From Ophiostoma sp. CBS 140.51 (lineage: Eukaryota; Ascomycota; Sordariomycetes; Ophiostomatales; Ophiostomataceae): a DNA stretch of 64,000 nt. A program made the translations under genes and the position numbers. The notes beneath the pieces were generated by a model. It was given only the letters and a program-made list of their open reading frames with translations. It did no database searches and was not told the origin of the DNA. Location: positions 62,001-126,000 of the forward strand of contig JANSLP010000025.1 of the NCBI GenBank assembly GCA_029298735.1, given 5' to 3'. Shown here one piece after another: positions 10,601 through 25,000 of this stretch. The number at the start of each line of letters is the position of its first letter. Positions within the stretch are counted from its first letter, which is position 1.

Positions 10601-13600
10601 AAGCTTTTTAACAGGCTGACATACGCTGACATCCCCCACGTGCCTCTTTCAAGGTCGTCTGCCCTCTTCTGTTCTGCGTGTGTGGAGGAACTGCGACTGG
10701 GATGCCAGGATCATCCCTATTGCGTGTTCTGGGGGAAGCGCCTGGGGGACTTGCAAAAGAAAACAGATAATTGACTGCAGTGGTTCGCAAGGAGGCGAGA
10801 AGCGGGAAGCTCACTGCAAATAAAACGCGGGGTGTATCAGAGCATTTGATGGGCGCTGTCGCCATGTTGTGAGTGAAATAATCAAAAAGCAAAAAGCAAA
10901 GACACAAATAGAAAGAATGAATCAAAATTAGGTCTGAATAGTAGCAGAAAGAGATACGATCGAGGGCCATGCTGACCGTCATATGCTCTGCAATCGTTGT
11001 AGGGAAGATGGCGACGTCAGGCTGCAGCCTGGCCTGTTCATACGTGGTTTTGTTACTGTGAAACTTCGGCTGCCTTCTGCAAAAGAGGCCAAAATACACA
11101 AAAGTCATTCTGAAATCACGAACGGAACAAACAAAAGCAAATGATGCGCCCAACAAAAATTATCTGAAGAACTGGCATACAGAACCGCCGTCTATCTCGG
11201 CATTGCCGACTACGGGTAGGCAACGGCCCCGGCCGAGTGTATACCTCCAAGGAGATGTGCCGTTGCCAGAAGAGGCGGTATTAGGGCCCAGGGCCTTTGG
11301 TGAGGCTCAGGCTTGTCAAAGCGGCACAGTAGAGGCATTGTTTGGCAGTGGGCAAGCTTGCGAGATATTGACAGGCCCCGGAGACGGCGGTGTAGACCTG
11401 GGACGAACAGTTGGAAGTAAAGGTCAGGTGAACGGCGAACGGGGTAGAAAGGCATAAAGATATGTAGAAGGATTTTGTGTTGGTAAAGCACCCAAGATTT
11501 GTGCACAAAAGGACCCTATAGACGCTATGGCGCGGCATGGAGAAGGAAGATAGACAACGAGGATGTTTTGAGCACAAGGAACGTCCATCCAAGGCGCTCA
11601 ACATGGGGAATCCCTGTTCACGGCAGTGCTTGTTCCCAGTCAGCATCTGGCCAGGTCGGTAATCATAGGCGAATATCAGTAGCATAATGCGGGTGCATTG
11701 TGCAGTCGAAATGAGAAGGCTTCCACATGTATGCATAGTCTGAATTTGTATGCGTCTGAACCTCTCAGAACCAATTCATTCATTTTTGGTGTGTTGTTTG
11801 GTTCTCATTCTACCTCCACTTTTCACTTCGTACTCCTCCATGCAGTTTGTCTCGGTCCGTTCGGAAGTGACGGAATCGACGCCGAGTTAAATAAGAAAAA
11901 AAACAGGAAGAAAGAGGCTTGTGGTGGTCTTTTACACCAACAGGGAGTACCTTACAGTACGTAGGGTTGCAGTTCAGGTGCTCAGCTACCCATAAAATAA
12001 GCAATGCTGGGCTTCATCTGGTATTCGGCCCTGACAAGGCTGGGTGTCATGCTGCATAGAAATTCAACAGTGAAGAGCACAGGAAAAGACTAGACTTGTT
12101 CGGCACCGAACCGACGGTATGGCGGCCGGCCAACAGAACAACAACCACTACGAACACGATCGATCGACCCAGACCCTGTTCCGTACCCTGTATTTTCTAC
12201 TCAAAATGGTGTGGCCAGAACACTTCTTTTCATTTTCTTGTCTTTGGCTGGCCTTATCTCTGATTCGTCCTTGGCTGGCCATAGACACGTGCCGCACAGC
12301 CAGAAGTATGAAAATCTGGTTCTCGCAACGGCCAGCCCTTTGCTTTATCCTTTCACTGTTATCCCCTGTTTATCTTTCTCGTGCCTCCTCCTTTGTAATT
12401 ACGTCTCTTATAATTACCACGGAAGCTCACTTCTACAGAAATATTCTAGAAGCTTACTCTTCGTGGTTCAGCGGAGGAAAATATATCAAAGGAGGAGCTA
12501 AAGAAAAGAAAAAAGCACAACCAATTCGGGACCGTACTGTAGCATCTATGCCGGCGATGGGTACCCTGTCTCTTCTTTTTTTTGTCCCTTTTCTCTCTTG
12601 TTGCTGTTCTAGAACGGGACTTTCCGTTGCACTCCGCTGCTCCTTTGTTGCATTCTGCGGCACGTCCGCCCCATCCACCGCACCTCGAAGAGGAAGGCGT
12701 TCTCATGGTGTCCCAACGGCGTCCAGGTTGATGCTTTCCTTCTTGAGTTCCTTCGGCACGTAGGTCCAGAGGGCCTTACTGAGGGGAGCACCCAACCGTC
12801 ACTCGCTTATGCAGGCCGCCTTGTGCCCCTCTGTTCAGCTGGGCTCGTCTTCCTCGTGGTCTTTCCGACCGGGCATGGAAAATACGACATAAGGACGATC
12901 ATAGGTTCTTGTGGATTACTTGTCTTATTTTCTTTCATTTTCTTGACGGCCCTTCATCCACGAACTGCTACCTGCATTGCCTTAACTGTCCTGGTATCAG
13001 CTCACGGACCTTTCTACGGAGTACGCTATCTTTATTTTGACTTCCATGCACTTTACTGCTATCTTACGATAGGCCTGAGTTGCTTAGAGTTAGTTTTCTT
13101 GATTATTTGAAGCATCTTGGCTTTATTTACCTTCTTTCTTGACGTCTACTATTATCCTCCCGAGTCGTCTGAAGTCCTCCAACTCCAGTCTCTGTCTTAT
13201 TTCGTGTTTATTATAGGTAATATATTTTACTCTCCTGTTTATCGTTTTCTCGTTTCTGGCTCGGCCACTTCTCAACTCCGACAAGGAGGACTGGAGGACA
13301 GGAGAGAAAAGGAGGGAGGGCCAGACAATCCACAAACAACAGCACCCACACTTTTATTATTTTCTCTACCTTCAACGATCCTCCACCACCGGCATTACCT
13401 TCCATACGACACAAATTTAGAGTTATTCTTTGGGTCGCTGCTCTTTCTTCTTTTGCTCCACTCACTCTTGCTGTTCTGTATCATTTTGTTTTAACCGGCA
13501 CGTGGGTCACTGCCACTTGGTTGCATGGTCATCAAGAGGGCCAGCTACTGTGAATTCAAAAATATGCCTGGCCGTGCAGGTGGGACAAAAGCAACATAAA

Positions 13601-16600
13601 GACGTTGAAGATGTAAAGTCTCCGTTCCTCCGAATACTCCTCTGTTTGGGAACTTTCACTCTGTCTTGATGCCTCTTTCCTTTTTCGTCACTTTGGCTCT
13701 CAGATCGCCGCAACAATCCGAAAGTTTGAGCGAGAATTGACTGAGTGTGCACTTACGCACCAGTATTTTGGTCCCCTTTTTGTTTGTATTCCTTTTGAAT
13801 TCCAAACTACTACAATCGTATCTTTGGAACGCTTTTTCTTAGTGTTGGTCTTAGCTATTGTAGTTAATGCTTTCACGCCCCTCCTCTTCAACAAGTGAGC
13901 CGTTTCGGTGTTCGAGATAGATTGCTTTTCAACTGTTGGTGCTTCTTTCCCACTAAGTATCCCTCATCTTCTTTACACTTTCTCCCTTCGCCTGCCGCAC
14001 TTCGTTTACAACGGATGACCTGAGACCGGGTTTGGGGCGCTTTGGCCAACAAAACGGGTCATTGATTTCTTTTGTTGCCTCTTTTTGTTCCTGTTCCTGT
14101 CGAGATGTCGATGAGAGCAGATGTGTTTCCACGGGAGGCAGCCCCTGCCGGTGTTGCTCTCCTCACGCGTCTGTGCACAGCGCCACACACCTGCAGGTAC
14201 ATACATACAAGGAAAACGGTGCAGAGAAATAATGGAACAGCTCTGCCGCATTGCCGCAGTTTCTCTGTGGGCAGTGTGCCCTACCATTGTCTTTTTCTAC
14301 CTTGTCTCCGATCTGTCTCCTTTCTTTTCTTTTTTCTCCCGCACAATCGTGTGGCGTTGGGGAATCCGCGCCTTGCTTCGGGATGTCACACTAGCTAGGT
14401 TCAGGGCTACAGTTTTCCATGACAGCCCCCCCAAAAACATATGACAACATGACCTCACTGTAGCTGTCCACAACCGGCAAGTGACGTTGGGAAAGTACTG
14501 CAATAGAGTCAGAAAAAGAAAGTCGCAGGGACAAACAGATGGGGGCCAATCTCTTTTCTGTACATATAAGCAGGTCATATATTCGTTCCAGCACTGCTGT
14601 CGTATATGTCGTAAAAGGCAGCAGCAGGAACTACGACAAACAAAAGTCAAGATGCCAAAAAGTCCCGCAACAGACTTCCTTTCAGGAAAGACGGGCCCTT
14701 TGCCGACCTCCTTTTTACACTCTTCTTTTCCCCATCTTCCCGGACCTTGAGCTTTCTCGTGTGAAACAAACGACAAATTGTAAGACTAGATTGTAGGTTG
14801 CCGCCGAACTACGACGAAACATTAGAACATTGGCAGAGTCTGACTGCCGGGGCCGTGGGAGAAGGGCGTGTTTTGCTGTTGTTTGTGTAGATATTGATTT
14901 TGTTGTCCGTGCGATCTTTTTTGAATTTACAGAGTCTTTTCTTGACTTCTCAGTCGTCTATCTTACCAAGCATACAACGGTGTCACAAATATCACTAACA
15001 CCGTTTGCTCCGACTGTCGATATTGCGATTCAAAATGTGTTACAAATAGAGACCATATGGTACAAGGTATGAATCATAAAAGGTCTGTTCTTAACGGAGT
15101 TTAACAACAAAATCAACAAAGACAAAATGTTGTCAAAATACGCCGGAGAGCGTGTCTTGCCTTTTTGTTGACCTCCGTTCGTCCTCTCCTTGGCATGCTC
15201 ACAGTTGTCAGACGCAAAATCAAAGGCAAAGCTTGAAAAAAGAGAAGGTGCAAAAGGCGCCCCCACCACCACCCATCTGCCACGTGGGAATTCACTGGGC
15301 ACATCGCAAAAAGAAACCAGCGCAAAAGGTTGGTGGCTTTCAGAGCTCGCATACACTTGCAGGGCTACAGGCCCCCAGGCCCGGTCTGGCCAGGCCAAGA
15401 CCACCCCATGCCCCAAACTGTGACGGCAGCACAAGGGCACAAGGGTTGTTTGATGGGTTGATGAGTGCATGCAGGCAATTTTTAGTGTGAGGGAGAAAGG
15501 CACGCGCCGCAAAAAGGCCGAACAAGTGAACGGCAAGCGTGAGATGTGCCTCTGCTCGTTCAAAGATGCAGCCATCAGATTCTCCGACTGGGCAGATGAT
15601 ACGGAGTACGTGCAATTGTACTTCTTTTCTTGAGGATTACAGGGCACAACAAAAAAGAAAAAGATACGCATCTCTGGTCACCCGTCTCTTACAGACGGCT
15701 CTATTCCTGGACGGCAGCCATCGGGTATGTGTACATCTGAGACGAGAAGACGGGCAGAGAAGTCAGAAGGAGAGCACGTACCTGATGGGTTCCTTCTTCC
15801 TGGAAACGCTCACCTGGGCTGAGTACCGCATCAAAACTCGTCTTTGACGGGCCAGGGAAAGTCGGTGAGCTGACCTGGAATTTTACCGCAGGTCAGATCG
15901 CGCCTGCCTTGCTTCCTTCTTTTCACGATCTGCTCTTTCCTTTTTCCTCTCTGCCTTGTCGGCTCCTGTCGAGCCTCGCGCTCTCGCACTTCATTGCTCC
16001 TTCCCTAACCTTGTGGATACAATTTCTCCGTCGACTGGGAGGTCTGGCAGTGGCAGCTCCTTCCCAAAAGGGGGAGGCGCCCAGTGGGCCTAGTGCGCCC
16101 TTCCTGTTTGTGCTCACACAAACGTATTAGTGGGGGAGTTTCGGTCCGACGACCGTCAAAACGCTGTCAACGCTGTTGCGTGCGAAATAGATTGGCGCTA
16201 GTCCACGTTTCTCCAGCGGGGGTGGTTGGAGAAATCAGAGGGAAATGGTGAGAAATTGTGACCGAGAGCGAGAGAAAAAGTGAAAAACTATTGGAAGCGA
16301 GTGGAGCACTCACCAGGGCTCGGTACTTGAAAACTATCTTGTCCCGAGGCGTGGTGCATCGTGCGACGAGTCGGTGCACACTGTATAGGGCCGCTAAAGC
16401 CCTGTACAGGCGGTATTTTATAGCGCCAGCCGCCTGGAGAAAAAAGGCCAGGGAGATATTCAAATGTCAAAAAGTAAATCGAACAACGGGACGCAGGGGA
16501 AGCACACAGAATTTTATCAAAACTACCCAACAACATTGACAATACAATAGTATCTGCCGTAACGTTTTTACAATTCTTTTAAATCAGAGGCTCTTCTCTT

Positions 16601-19600
16601 TGCCTTTACTCATCTCCCGATCTACCAACGTTGGAAAACAATCAACAAGGATTGATCTCTCCGATGGTAGCTGCGGCAGTCAAGAACATGCCTGGGAATT
16701 ATGGAATGGATTGCTTAACAGTCTAAATGGGCAATGAAAATAAAGGAGAAAATAAAAGCACGTTGCGCTCTCACTCGTATTGACATGCTTTCATGTACTA
16801 TCAACAAACGAGGGCCAAGGCCTTCAACATGGGCGGCTCACGTTCCAAGAACAGGGCATCTGGGTTGGTAGGATAGAGAGTGGTGGGAATGGTGGGAGGG
16901 TAGTGGTCTGTGAGCTTCCGTAGACAGCAATAATCAATCCATCCAATTCAAGATCATATCCACGAGTGCAACGGAGGTTCTGACTACTGTCTTCCACTTT
17001 TTTTCTCACACTTTGTAGCATGACCACTCTGTCTACTCCGTACATTTCTTGTTTATATTTGTCTTGGCACAGCTGTCTGTTATTGCTCCTTCTTCTGCCT
17101 GTATCCTTTGGTCCTGGGCATCACACTCGATATGAATGGCCCTCTTTTGGGGCCTCTACTTTTCGGAGCATTCTCAGCCACCTTCTTTCTTCAGTGTGCC
17201 TTCCATGTTTCGTTTCAACAACACCCCTGCCCTGCCCTGCCCTGTGCTTTTTCTCCTTCACTGTGCTCATAGTCTAACGCTTCGCCCCTTTCTCGGCCGT
17301 TATTTGCCTCTCTTAATGGCGTGCAGTTTGTTTGCATTGAGTGTATGTTGGCCTTCTTTTTGACCTGCTGTCTTGTCTTCTACTGGTGAGGTTGATCATT
17401 GCTGTCATTTTGTTCGAAAGTATTCTCCCCCGCCACGGCATCAAGCCATTTTACTGTTGAGTACAGCACCAAAAAAATTCTCTTGGCAGCCTATGCACTT
17501 ACACAGATAAACAAGTGTATCGTCTCTGGCCTCAAAGTACGCTCTGGCAAGGCTGCTCCGTACTTCCTTTTGTAAGCTTCTCACAACTTACACAAGTATC
17601 TCCGTACGCCATGATCCACTTAGTTGCATGGCTGGGGAAATGGCAGTCGGAAAAGAAAATTAGAGATCTGGATACCGGTCCGCTGTGCACCTGCTTTGCC
17701 TTCTCCTTTGATTTTCGTCACTGTTTTGGGGGCGCAAAAAGAAAAGAAAGAAAACTAGTGCACAAAAAGTGCCACGCGAAGTACGGCGCGTACTGCAACG
17801 CTAGACCATTTGTGCATCTTCCACTGCAACGCTGTGAAAAGGGTCGAGCCCGGCTCCGAGAGACAAGATGAGAAATCCGGGGGAGTTTCAAATTGTGGCC
17901 AACAACCCTCTCCACGCATGACCCTCCCTCCTCCATGATTGGCAAACCTCTGACAAGAAGAAACCATAGCTCATCTTGACTCCAAGGTTTGCTTCCGGTC
18001 CGTTCTATTTTGATTTTCTTTAAAATATCTGTAAGTATACTTAAACTACGTTGAAATTCTTTTCAACTAATAATAGTTATTAAATTCTACTTTTTTTAAT
18101 AAAATTTCTGTCTTTATTTGTCTTTTCTTGACAGCAACTTCAGATGACCCAATAAGAATCTGGCCGGTCTTGCTGCCAACAAGTAACGGCGGTACCGTAA
18201 CGCGGACCAGTGACTCTGGCTTCTTGGTGCTCTTTATCTCGCCAACTATTTGATAGTGCAGTCTGATTTCGTCGTTTGAACATTTGCACATTGTCTTGTA
18301 GCAAAGTGTCCCATATCTCCGTGTCTCTACAACCGCAACAAGAGCATAAACAATCACTCAGTAGAAACAGGGCCCAGACTCTCTTATTCACAAAAGTTCA
18401 TCTCTCCGGTCCTCATACTTTATTTCAAAGCTCCATCAATATCGTACCTTTTCTTTTTGTTTCCGACCATCAATTCCAGACGAATATGATCCTGTGGTGT
18501 CTTTTTATTGACAGTTAATTAAACCGCGTCTTTTTCATGACCTCAGTAGTCTTCGTGCGGCGTCTCACCACCCGATATATAGGGTCGCCACGTTTGTTGA
18601 TATTGACCGGGGTATTTCTCTCGAGGCCTCAATTGTTTCCGCATGTCACAAAGCTCTTTGTATCGTTTTGTGACGGCGACTGTTCGTCTTCTGGTCGGTG
18701 TGCTTTATCTTGTACAAAATAAATCCAAGTCTGTACGCATTTCAATTATTCTAGTCAAATGATGCATCTCTCCCCGTGATCACTGCCTCCATGTTTGCTG
18801 TTGCATTTTTGTTTACCTCTCATCAGGGCCAGGCCTGGCCACTGCAATTTATTTCGTCAAAAAAAAAGACATAAATACAATCAAACGCGTCGGATCCATC
18901 CACCTTCCTCCGAGTGATATACATAACGTTAATTCTTGCAAGTTTCTCACGCTTCTCACACTCTGCATTCAACATCTTCTCTCACTCTTTTCACATTAAT
19001 TCGGTGTGGCCACTTCTCATATGATCGGCGACACCTGTCGTGTTATTTTGTTTTCTAACGCTATATACTCTCTATGATATTATCGTCCCTCACTCTTCTG
19101 GTCTCCCTCACCTGCTGCCTCGCCTCCCGCATGGCCATTCGTGAGTGGTCCACCCAGCCTCCCCTCCTTCTCCATTTGCCTCCAATATAAATGCGATAGC
19201 GTTTCGATATTGCCCTCCTTCAACACGAAAGACTGAACAGACTACAATTCTTTGGTACGCAATATAGCAACAGTACAACAAGGCAGTCGATATGTGTGCA
19301 TGCAGGCACGCCAAGACCTCCAACCTGTTCAACGAGGCCCGTACCTTTTTTTGTGCCTCACAGTTACTTTGTGACCATGCTGCACTCTTCTCCCTTTCCC
19401 AATATGGCATCCGTTGGTCCATTTGGCACTTCGCGGTCTCTCCTCCGCGGGCAATCTACATTCTAGTCCAATGTTCCTTTCCTTTTATTATTTCCCTCGT
19501 TCTTGGCTTCCTCTTTTACATTTCTTGGAACCGACAACGCTCTACCGTAGTTTCGAACTACGTCTTCCAAGCCAGCAGAACAACGATGTTTGGCCAACAC

Positions 19601-20900
19601 ACACTAACTGTTACCACAACACCACACAGCACAGTCCACACAGTGCGCCACTCACAACCACCTGCCAAAACGACACACCCCTCCCCTCCACATTTTCATT
19701 TTCCCTCCACTTCGCGACTCCACCACTCCAATCGCCTTTTGTCCCCCTGTTGTCCTCGTTGTCTCCGCTTGTAGGTCACAGGAAACGGCGTGAAGTCTTG
19801 GGACAAGCAGAGCGAAGCAGAGCGCCAAAAAGCAGTGCAATTATTCGTAGTAAAAAGGAGAGACGAGAGAGGCAAATCTTGCACAACCCCACCATGCAAA
19901 GAGGGTCTTGTGCCTGCCATCGTATGTCGTCGTCGTTCCTTCCCTCAAGCCCAACGAGGAAATCGACGTCGTACACCTTCTGAGGAAAGTGCCAAGAGCT
20001 TGCATCGTGATAAGTCTGGTTCGGGCAGGAGTTAGAATGACACCGGGAAGGAAAGCGCAGTCGATCGTTTAGGAAGGCACGCTTTTTCGCACGCTTTTTC
20101 CCTCTTCTGACGACGGGACCCTCTCTCCATCGTAGTTTCCCCTTCTTCTCAGAGATCTCCACACCCCGGGCCCCTTCTTTCTTTTCTCGTCTATTTCGTA
20201 CTCCATACTCCATCCTCCGTACCCATTGCCCCTTCCCTTTCCCAAGCTCCTACACCAGTTTCTCCCCTCCTTCCTCCACCTTTTCCTCCAGCTTTTTTTT
20301 ATCTCGTTCGCACCTCCCCCTCCACTCTTTGCAACGAGCACTTTCCATTCTGTGCCGCCCTGTCCACTCTTCACGAGCCGTGGCGATCCTCCTCTCTCCT
20401 CGACCTCTTTTACTATCTCCCTCTCTCTCGCTCTCTTCCGTCCCTAGTCTCGCCTCTCACTCTCGCCCATTGCTTCACCTTCCGGGCGCGTCACCCCGTT
20501 TGTTTGGGCGTCGGTTCATGCTGGCCTCTGGCTCGGCCGCCACCGCATTCATGCGCATACCACAAGTCTATTTCTGGTTCTGACCTTGACTCGTCTTGTT
20601 TCCATTCTCGACACCTCAACACCTCTTCAACGCCTCTCGATATCTTCCCCACACGCGACAGCTCTGCTGCTCGGTCCATCCAAGTACCGCTTGGCCGTCC
20701 ACTGATACAGCGGGATTAGTAGACGCACGTTGGCCTGGCCAGAGAGGCGCATCTTTTCATCCCTTCAATCTACTTGCCCACTTTACGCGATCGTCTCTCG
20801 ACTCCTTCGACTGCACTCTATTTTCTCTGTACACACCCTCCACCCATATGTGCCTTGTCATATACAACCTCCTGCCGCCTGCCCGCCTCCGCTGCCAAGA
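7668..20900. other. Large gene-poor region upstream of xlnR
   Basis: About 13 kb with GC near or below 50%, many homopolymer and pyrimidine tracts, and no frame with a recognisable domain. The long ATG frames present (for example minus 10608-11156, plus 12119-12763, plus 19414-19983) are low-complexity or hydrophobic readings of T- or A-rich strands. Small features noted are a four-unit CCCTG repeat at 17225-17244, a duplicated GCACGCTTTTTC near 20080-20101, several TACGGAGTA-type motifs, and one possible exon at 12703-12798. No tRNA-like B box with a matching arm was found. Confidence 0.5.
12703..12798 (-). other. Possible isolated coding exon
   Basis: The minus strand reads SKALWTYVPKELKKESINLD, then AVGTP and a TGA at 12703-12705. 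Codon choice (AAG, CTC, AGC, ATC, AAC, CTG, GAC, GCC) matches the certain genes and differs from the surrounding desert. A pyrimidine-rich acceptor (CTCCCCTCAG) lies just before the Lys codon, so this could be a last exon. No in-frame ATG and no convincing upstream exon was found. A chance GC-rich reading is quite possible. Confidence 0.2.
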
Positions 20901-22006
20901 CTGCGTGACGAACGAGCGTGCATATGGTCGTGTATGAACGACAACGACGAGTCGGCGTCGCGCGCGAGTGAGTGAGTGACCAGAGGAGAGAAGCGGCCTG
21001 GCCCAGAGATTTTGGGTCTGGGTTCAGGTTCTAGCTGGGTCGTTGAGGAAGAAGACGACCCGAGAAAACATAACACCAACACGGTAGACGACGACACAAC
21101 ACAAAAGCGATATTCGGAAGCATAGCAAAGAACGCATCCAACAGCCAAGACACGACGATAAGCAAACAGACTCGCAAAACAAGCATAGAATCTATCACGG
21201 AGACAAAGTAGACGCAACGGAAGAAACGAAAGCATAAACGGACAGCTCAAACTCAATATCAAGAACAAACTCGAAAGAATCAGGAAAAGACTGGACCTGG
21301 CCTCGACTTGCCACACGACGATCCAAAGAACGACAGCAACACCTCCAGAAAGACCAAACAGACACACTCACAGACATCCCATATTGCAAGGCCACCCCTC
21401 CCCCGATAGATGATACCGTGGGCCCCCTTGCTCAACCTCGCCCTCTTCGATCCCGTGCCTCAAAGCTTCACCCCGTTGCACCCCAGCTACTGATCGCCCA
21501 CCCTTGTCGACTGTTTCTTTTTTATTCTTTTTTTTCTCTTTTTTATTTATTCCTTTTATTCTTCTTATTCGTTCTACACTTTCTCGTTCTTTGGTTCACA
21601 CAACTCCTCGACGCTTTATTCTTTTATTCTTTTTTATTCTTTATTCTCTCTTCCAAACCATCCCCTGTCTCCATCTGCTCTGTCTATCATTCACCATCAC
21701 TTCTTATTATTATTTCCAACTTGACGTCTGTTCCTCGTCTTGTTATATTTACCATCGCCAACCCCCTTCGGCCTACTCGACTTCTTGTCTCTCTCCTCCC
21801 TTATCTTCACTCTCCTTGCATTTCTTGACTTTGCCGTCTACTTTCGTTTATATCGACTACTCGATCCTTGTTGCTGGAGCTTCACCCAACTGCCATCACT
21901 CGTTTGAAGTTGGCCCAACGTTTCTTTCTTTAACATTACTCTACATCTTCATATCTTATTCAACTATTTACACGACTTCTCACCTCACAACACAACACAC
22001 ATCGCC
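20901..22006 (+). promoter_or_regulatory. xlnR proximal promoter and probable long 5' leader with upstream ORFs
   Basis: The last 500 bp before the xlnR ATG is strongly T/C-rich, with TTTATTC-type runs around 21505-21660, typical of fungal promoters and leaders. Two short upstream ORFs precede the start: 20934-20975 (13 codons, Asp/Ser-rich) and 21410-21493 (27 codons, starting MIPWAPLLNLALFDP, with C-ending codons). Whether they lie in the transcript is not known from sequence. CT-rich and GGGG-type motifs that could be carbon-repressor sites are present but not distinctive. Confidence 0.4.
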
Positions 22007-25000
22007 ATGCTGTCCAACCCACTCCACCGCTTCTCTCCCTACCACACCATCCCCACCACCACGCTGCTCTCCAACGGCCATGTCCCGACCGCTCACATGC
22101 ATGCCTCCGGCATGGACGCCCTCGCCCAGGGCTCACACTACGCCCTGCAGCAGCTGCAGCAGCACGTCGGTGTCCATAACCCGCATAACCCGCACGGCAA
22201 CCCGCATCTTGCTCGCCCACACGGCCAGCAGGTGAAACACCGTCAGAACCCGTACGGGCCCGCTCGTGGTGGCAGTGTGGCCGGCCCCATCCGCCGCCGT
22301 ATCAGCCGCGCTTGCGATCAGTGCAACCAGCTCCGGACCAAGTGCGACGGCCAGCACCCATGCGCCCACTGCATTGGTAGGTCTCTCCCCAATATTGTTT
22401 TAGATTATCTAGGTCCTAACTACTAACGAACAGAATTCGGCCTTGGCTGTGAGTACATCCGTGAGCGCAAGAAGCGTGGCAAGGCTTCGCGCAAAGACTT
22501 GGCCCAGCAAGCGGCTGCACAGGCAGCAGCGGCTGCACAGGGCAAGGGAGACGGAAATGGCGATGATCAGGGCGATTTTAAGAGCGGCCCCAACAACGCC
22601 GCCCACAGCAGCACTGCCAGCAACGATGGGCAAGCTAACGACAAGCTGATGAACGACCTAGCCGAGGATGCCATGCAGCGCAGCCAACGCACTGGCAGTA
22701 TGGACAGCCTCAGCGATATGGCCGGCGGCGACATGCACCACCACATGGAACAGCAGCATCAGCAGCAGCACCCGCACCACCTTGATGGCTCGGCAGGTGG
22801 TCTCGACCTCAACGGCTACGGCGTCTCGGCTGCGGCCATGCACAACCCCTATGAGCGCCAACAACAGCACCAGCAGCACCAGCAGGCCCAGGCTGCGGCT
22901 GCAGCAGCAGCAATGGGTGCTGGTCACCACGGCCCGCACACACCCTATGCGCAGTCGCAGGCCACCATGTCCAGCTACCCCGAATTGCCCTACGGACTTC
23001 AGACACAAAGCCCGACCGGCTATTCGACCAACGCCAACAGCTTCCGCATGGGCACGAGCCCTCTGAGCGCATATCCAATGGCCGGTGACGCCGGTTCGCC
23101 GCCCTGGATGACCATGTCCTCACCTCCGCCACCACAGCACCAGCAGTACCACCCTCAGCAGCAGCATGCGCAGGTGCAGGCCCAACAACAACAACAACAA
23201 CACCAGGCCCAGCAGCAGCAACAGCAGCAACAACAACATATGCAGGGTCTGCAGAATATGCATGGTATGCACAACATGCACAACATGCACCCGGCTCTAG
23301 CTGGCGCATCTGGGGTTGGCATGGGCGGCCTTGGCGGTCTGGCCCCCGGCATGTCTTCTCCGTCCATCAACGGACCCATGGGTGGCCACCACTCCCAGCA
23401 CCACGACCCTCATAGCCAGCATGCCCACCATGGCCAGCATCAGCAGCAACATCAGCACATGATGCCCAGCAGCTACAACCCGACACAGCTTCGGTACCCC
23501 GTGCTTGAGCCTCTCGTGCCTCACCTGGCAGGTATCGTGCCACTCACGCTCGCCTGCGACCTGATTGATCTGTACTTTGCCAGCTCGTCGTCGGCCCAGA
23601 TGCACCCCATGTCACCCTACGTCTTAGGCTTTGTCTTCCGCAAGCGCTCGTTCCTGCACCCCACAAAGCCACGTGCCTGCCAGCCTGCTCTGCTCGCCAG
23701 CATGCTTTGGGTTGCTGCCCAGACTAGTGATGCTTCTTTCCTGACTAGTGTGCCATCGGCCCGTGGCAAGATCTGCCAGAAGCTGCTCGAGTTGACCGTC
23801 GGTCTGCTCAAGCCTCTGATCCATACGCCCTCTGGCAACAATATGGACATCCAGGAGGATGGCATCCACCATGGTGATGACAATGTCGACGAGAGCATGC
23901 AGGCCACCGGTATGGACAGCCCGGCCTTTGATGGTGTCTCCCTGGGTGGCCTGGGCGTGGCCATGCCAGGCTCCATCAGCATGGAAGCCGCTCTAGCCCA
24001 TGCCACCATGGACACCATCAACATTGCTGCCAACGCCGCCAACGCCAGCGGAAACGCGAACGGCAACGCCAATGGCAATGGTAACGGAAACACCAGCGGT
24101 GGTGCCTTTGGCGCTGCCGGCACCATTGATGATGTCGTCACCTACATTCACTTGGCTACTGTCGTTTCTGCTAGTGAATACAAGGGCGCCAGTCTGCGCT
24201 GGTGGAACGCTGCCTGGTCGCTGGCACGCGAGCTCAAGTTGGGCCGTGAGCTGCCTCCTCATGCCACCTCAGCTCAGACTCAGCCGCAGGAAAACCAGCA
24301 GGAGCAGGGCCAGCAGGCCGAGAACGAGTCTCGCCAGCAGGCCCGCGCCGCAGGCGAAGAGGATGAGGACGAGAACGGCCTCATGGGCATGAACAGCATC
24401 GAGAGCATCGAGGGTATCGGCAGCATCGATGGCATGGACGGTATTGATGCTATCGACAGCAGCCTGGAAGGTGCGGCAGCAACCTCGGCCAACCCTGTTC
24501 CTGTCCACATCATCTCCGATGAGGAGCGGGAGGAGCGCCGTCGCATCTGGTGGCTCGTCTACATTGTCGACCGCCACTTGGCCCTTTGCTACAACCGCCC
24601 TCTCTTCCTTCTGGACATTGAGTGCGACGGTCTGCTCCGCCCTATGGACGACACGGACTGGCAGAATGGCGAGTTCAGGGATGCGTCCGGCAGCGATAGC
24701 AAGGCCGAGTCTGGCAACAACGCCGAGAACGCAAACAACACCGATGAGGGCGCAAAGCAAACCACCGCTGATGGCAACGACGGTCAGAGCGGCAAGGCCT
24801 CTACCAGATACCGCGGTCCCTCGTTTGAGTGCAGTGGCCACAGTATCTACGGCTACTTCTTGCCTCTCATGACCATCCTCGGCGAGATTGTCGATCTGCA
24901 CCACGCCCGCAACCACCCTCGCTTCGGCCTCGGCTTCCGCACTTCGCAGGAGTGGGATGTCCAGATCTCCGAGATCACGCGTCACCTGGCCACCTACGAG

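Noticed and set aside
10608..11156. Minus-strand frame of 182 codons
   Set aside because: Hydrophobic low-complexity reading without conserved features.
11281..11455. Minus-strand peptide with evenly spaced Cys (CSSQVYTAV..CQYL..CLYC)
   Set aside because: Attractive, but the upstream part is not coding-like, no intron arrangement was better than others, and competing frames look equally open.
12119..12763. Plus-strand ATG frame of 214 codons with a biased first 25 codons
   Set aside because: After the start it turns into hydrophobic and Lys-rich filler, and no splice structure gives a sensible protein.
19860..20030. Minus-strand exon-like stretch (KVYDVDFLVGLEGRNDDDIRW)
   Set aside because: Two frames of this GC-richer patch look equally coding-like, so neither can be trusted.
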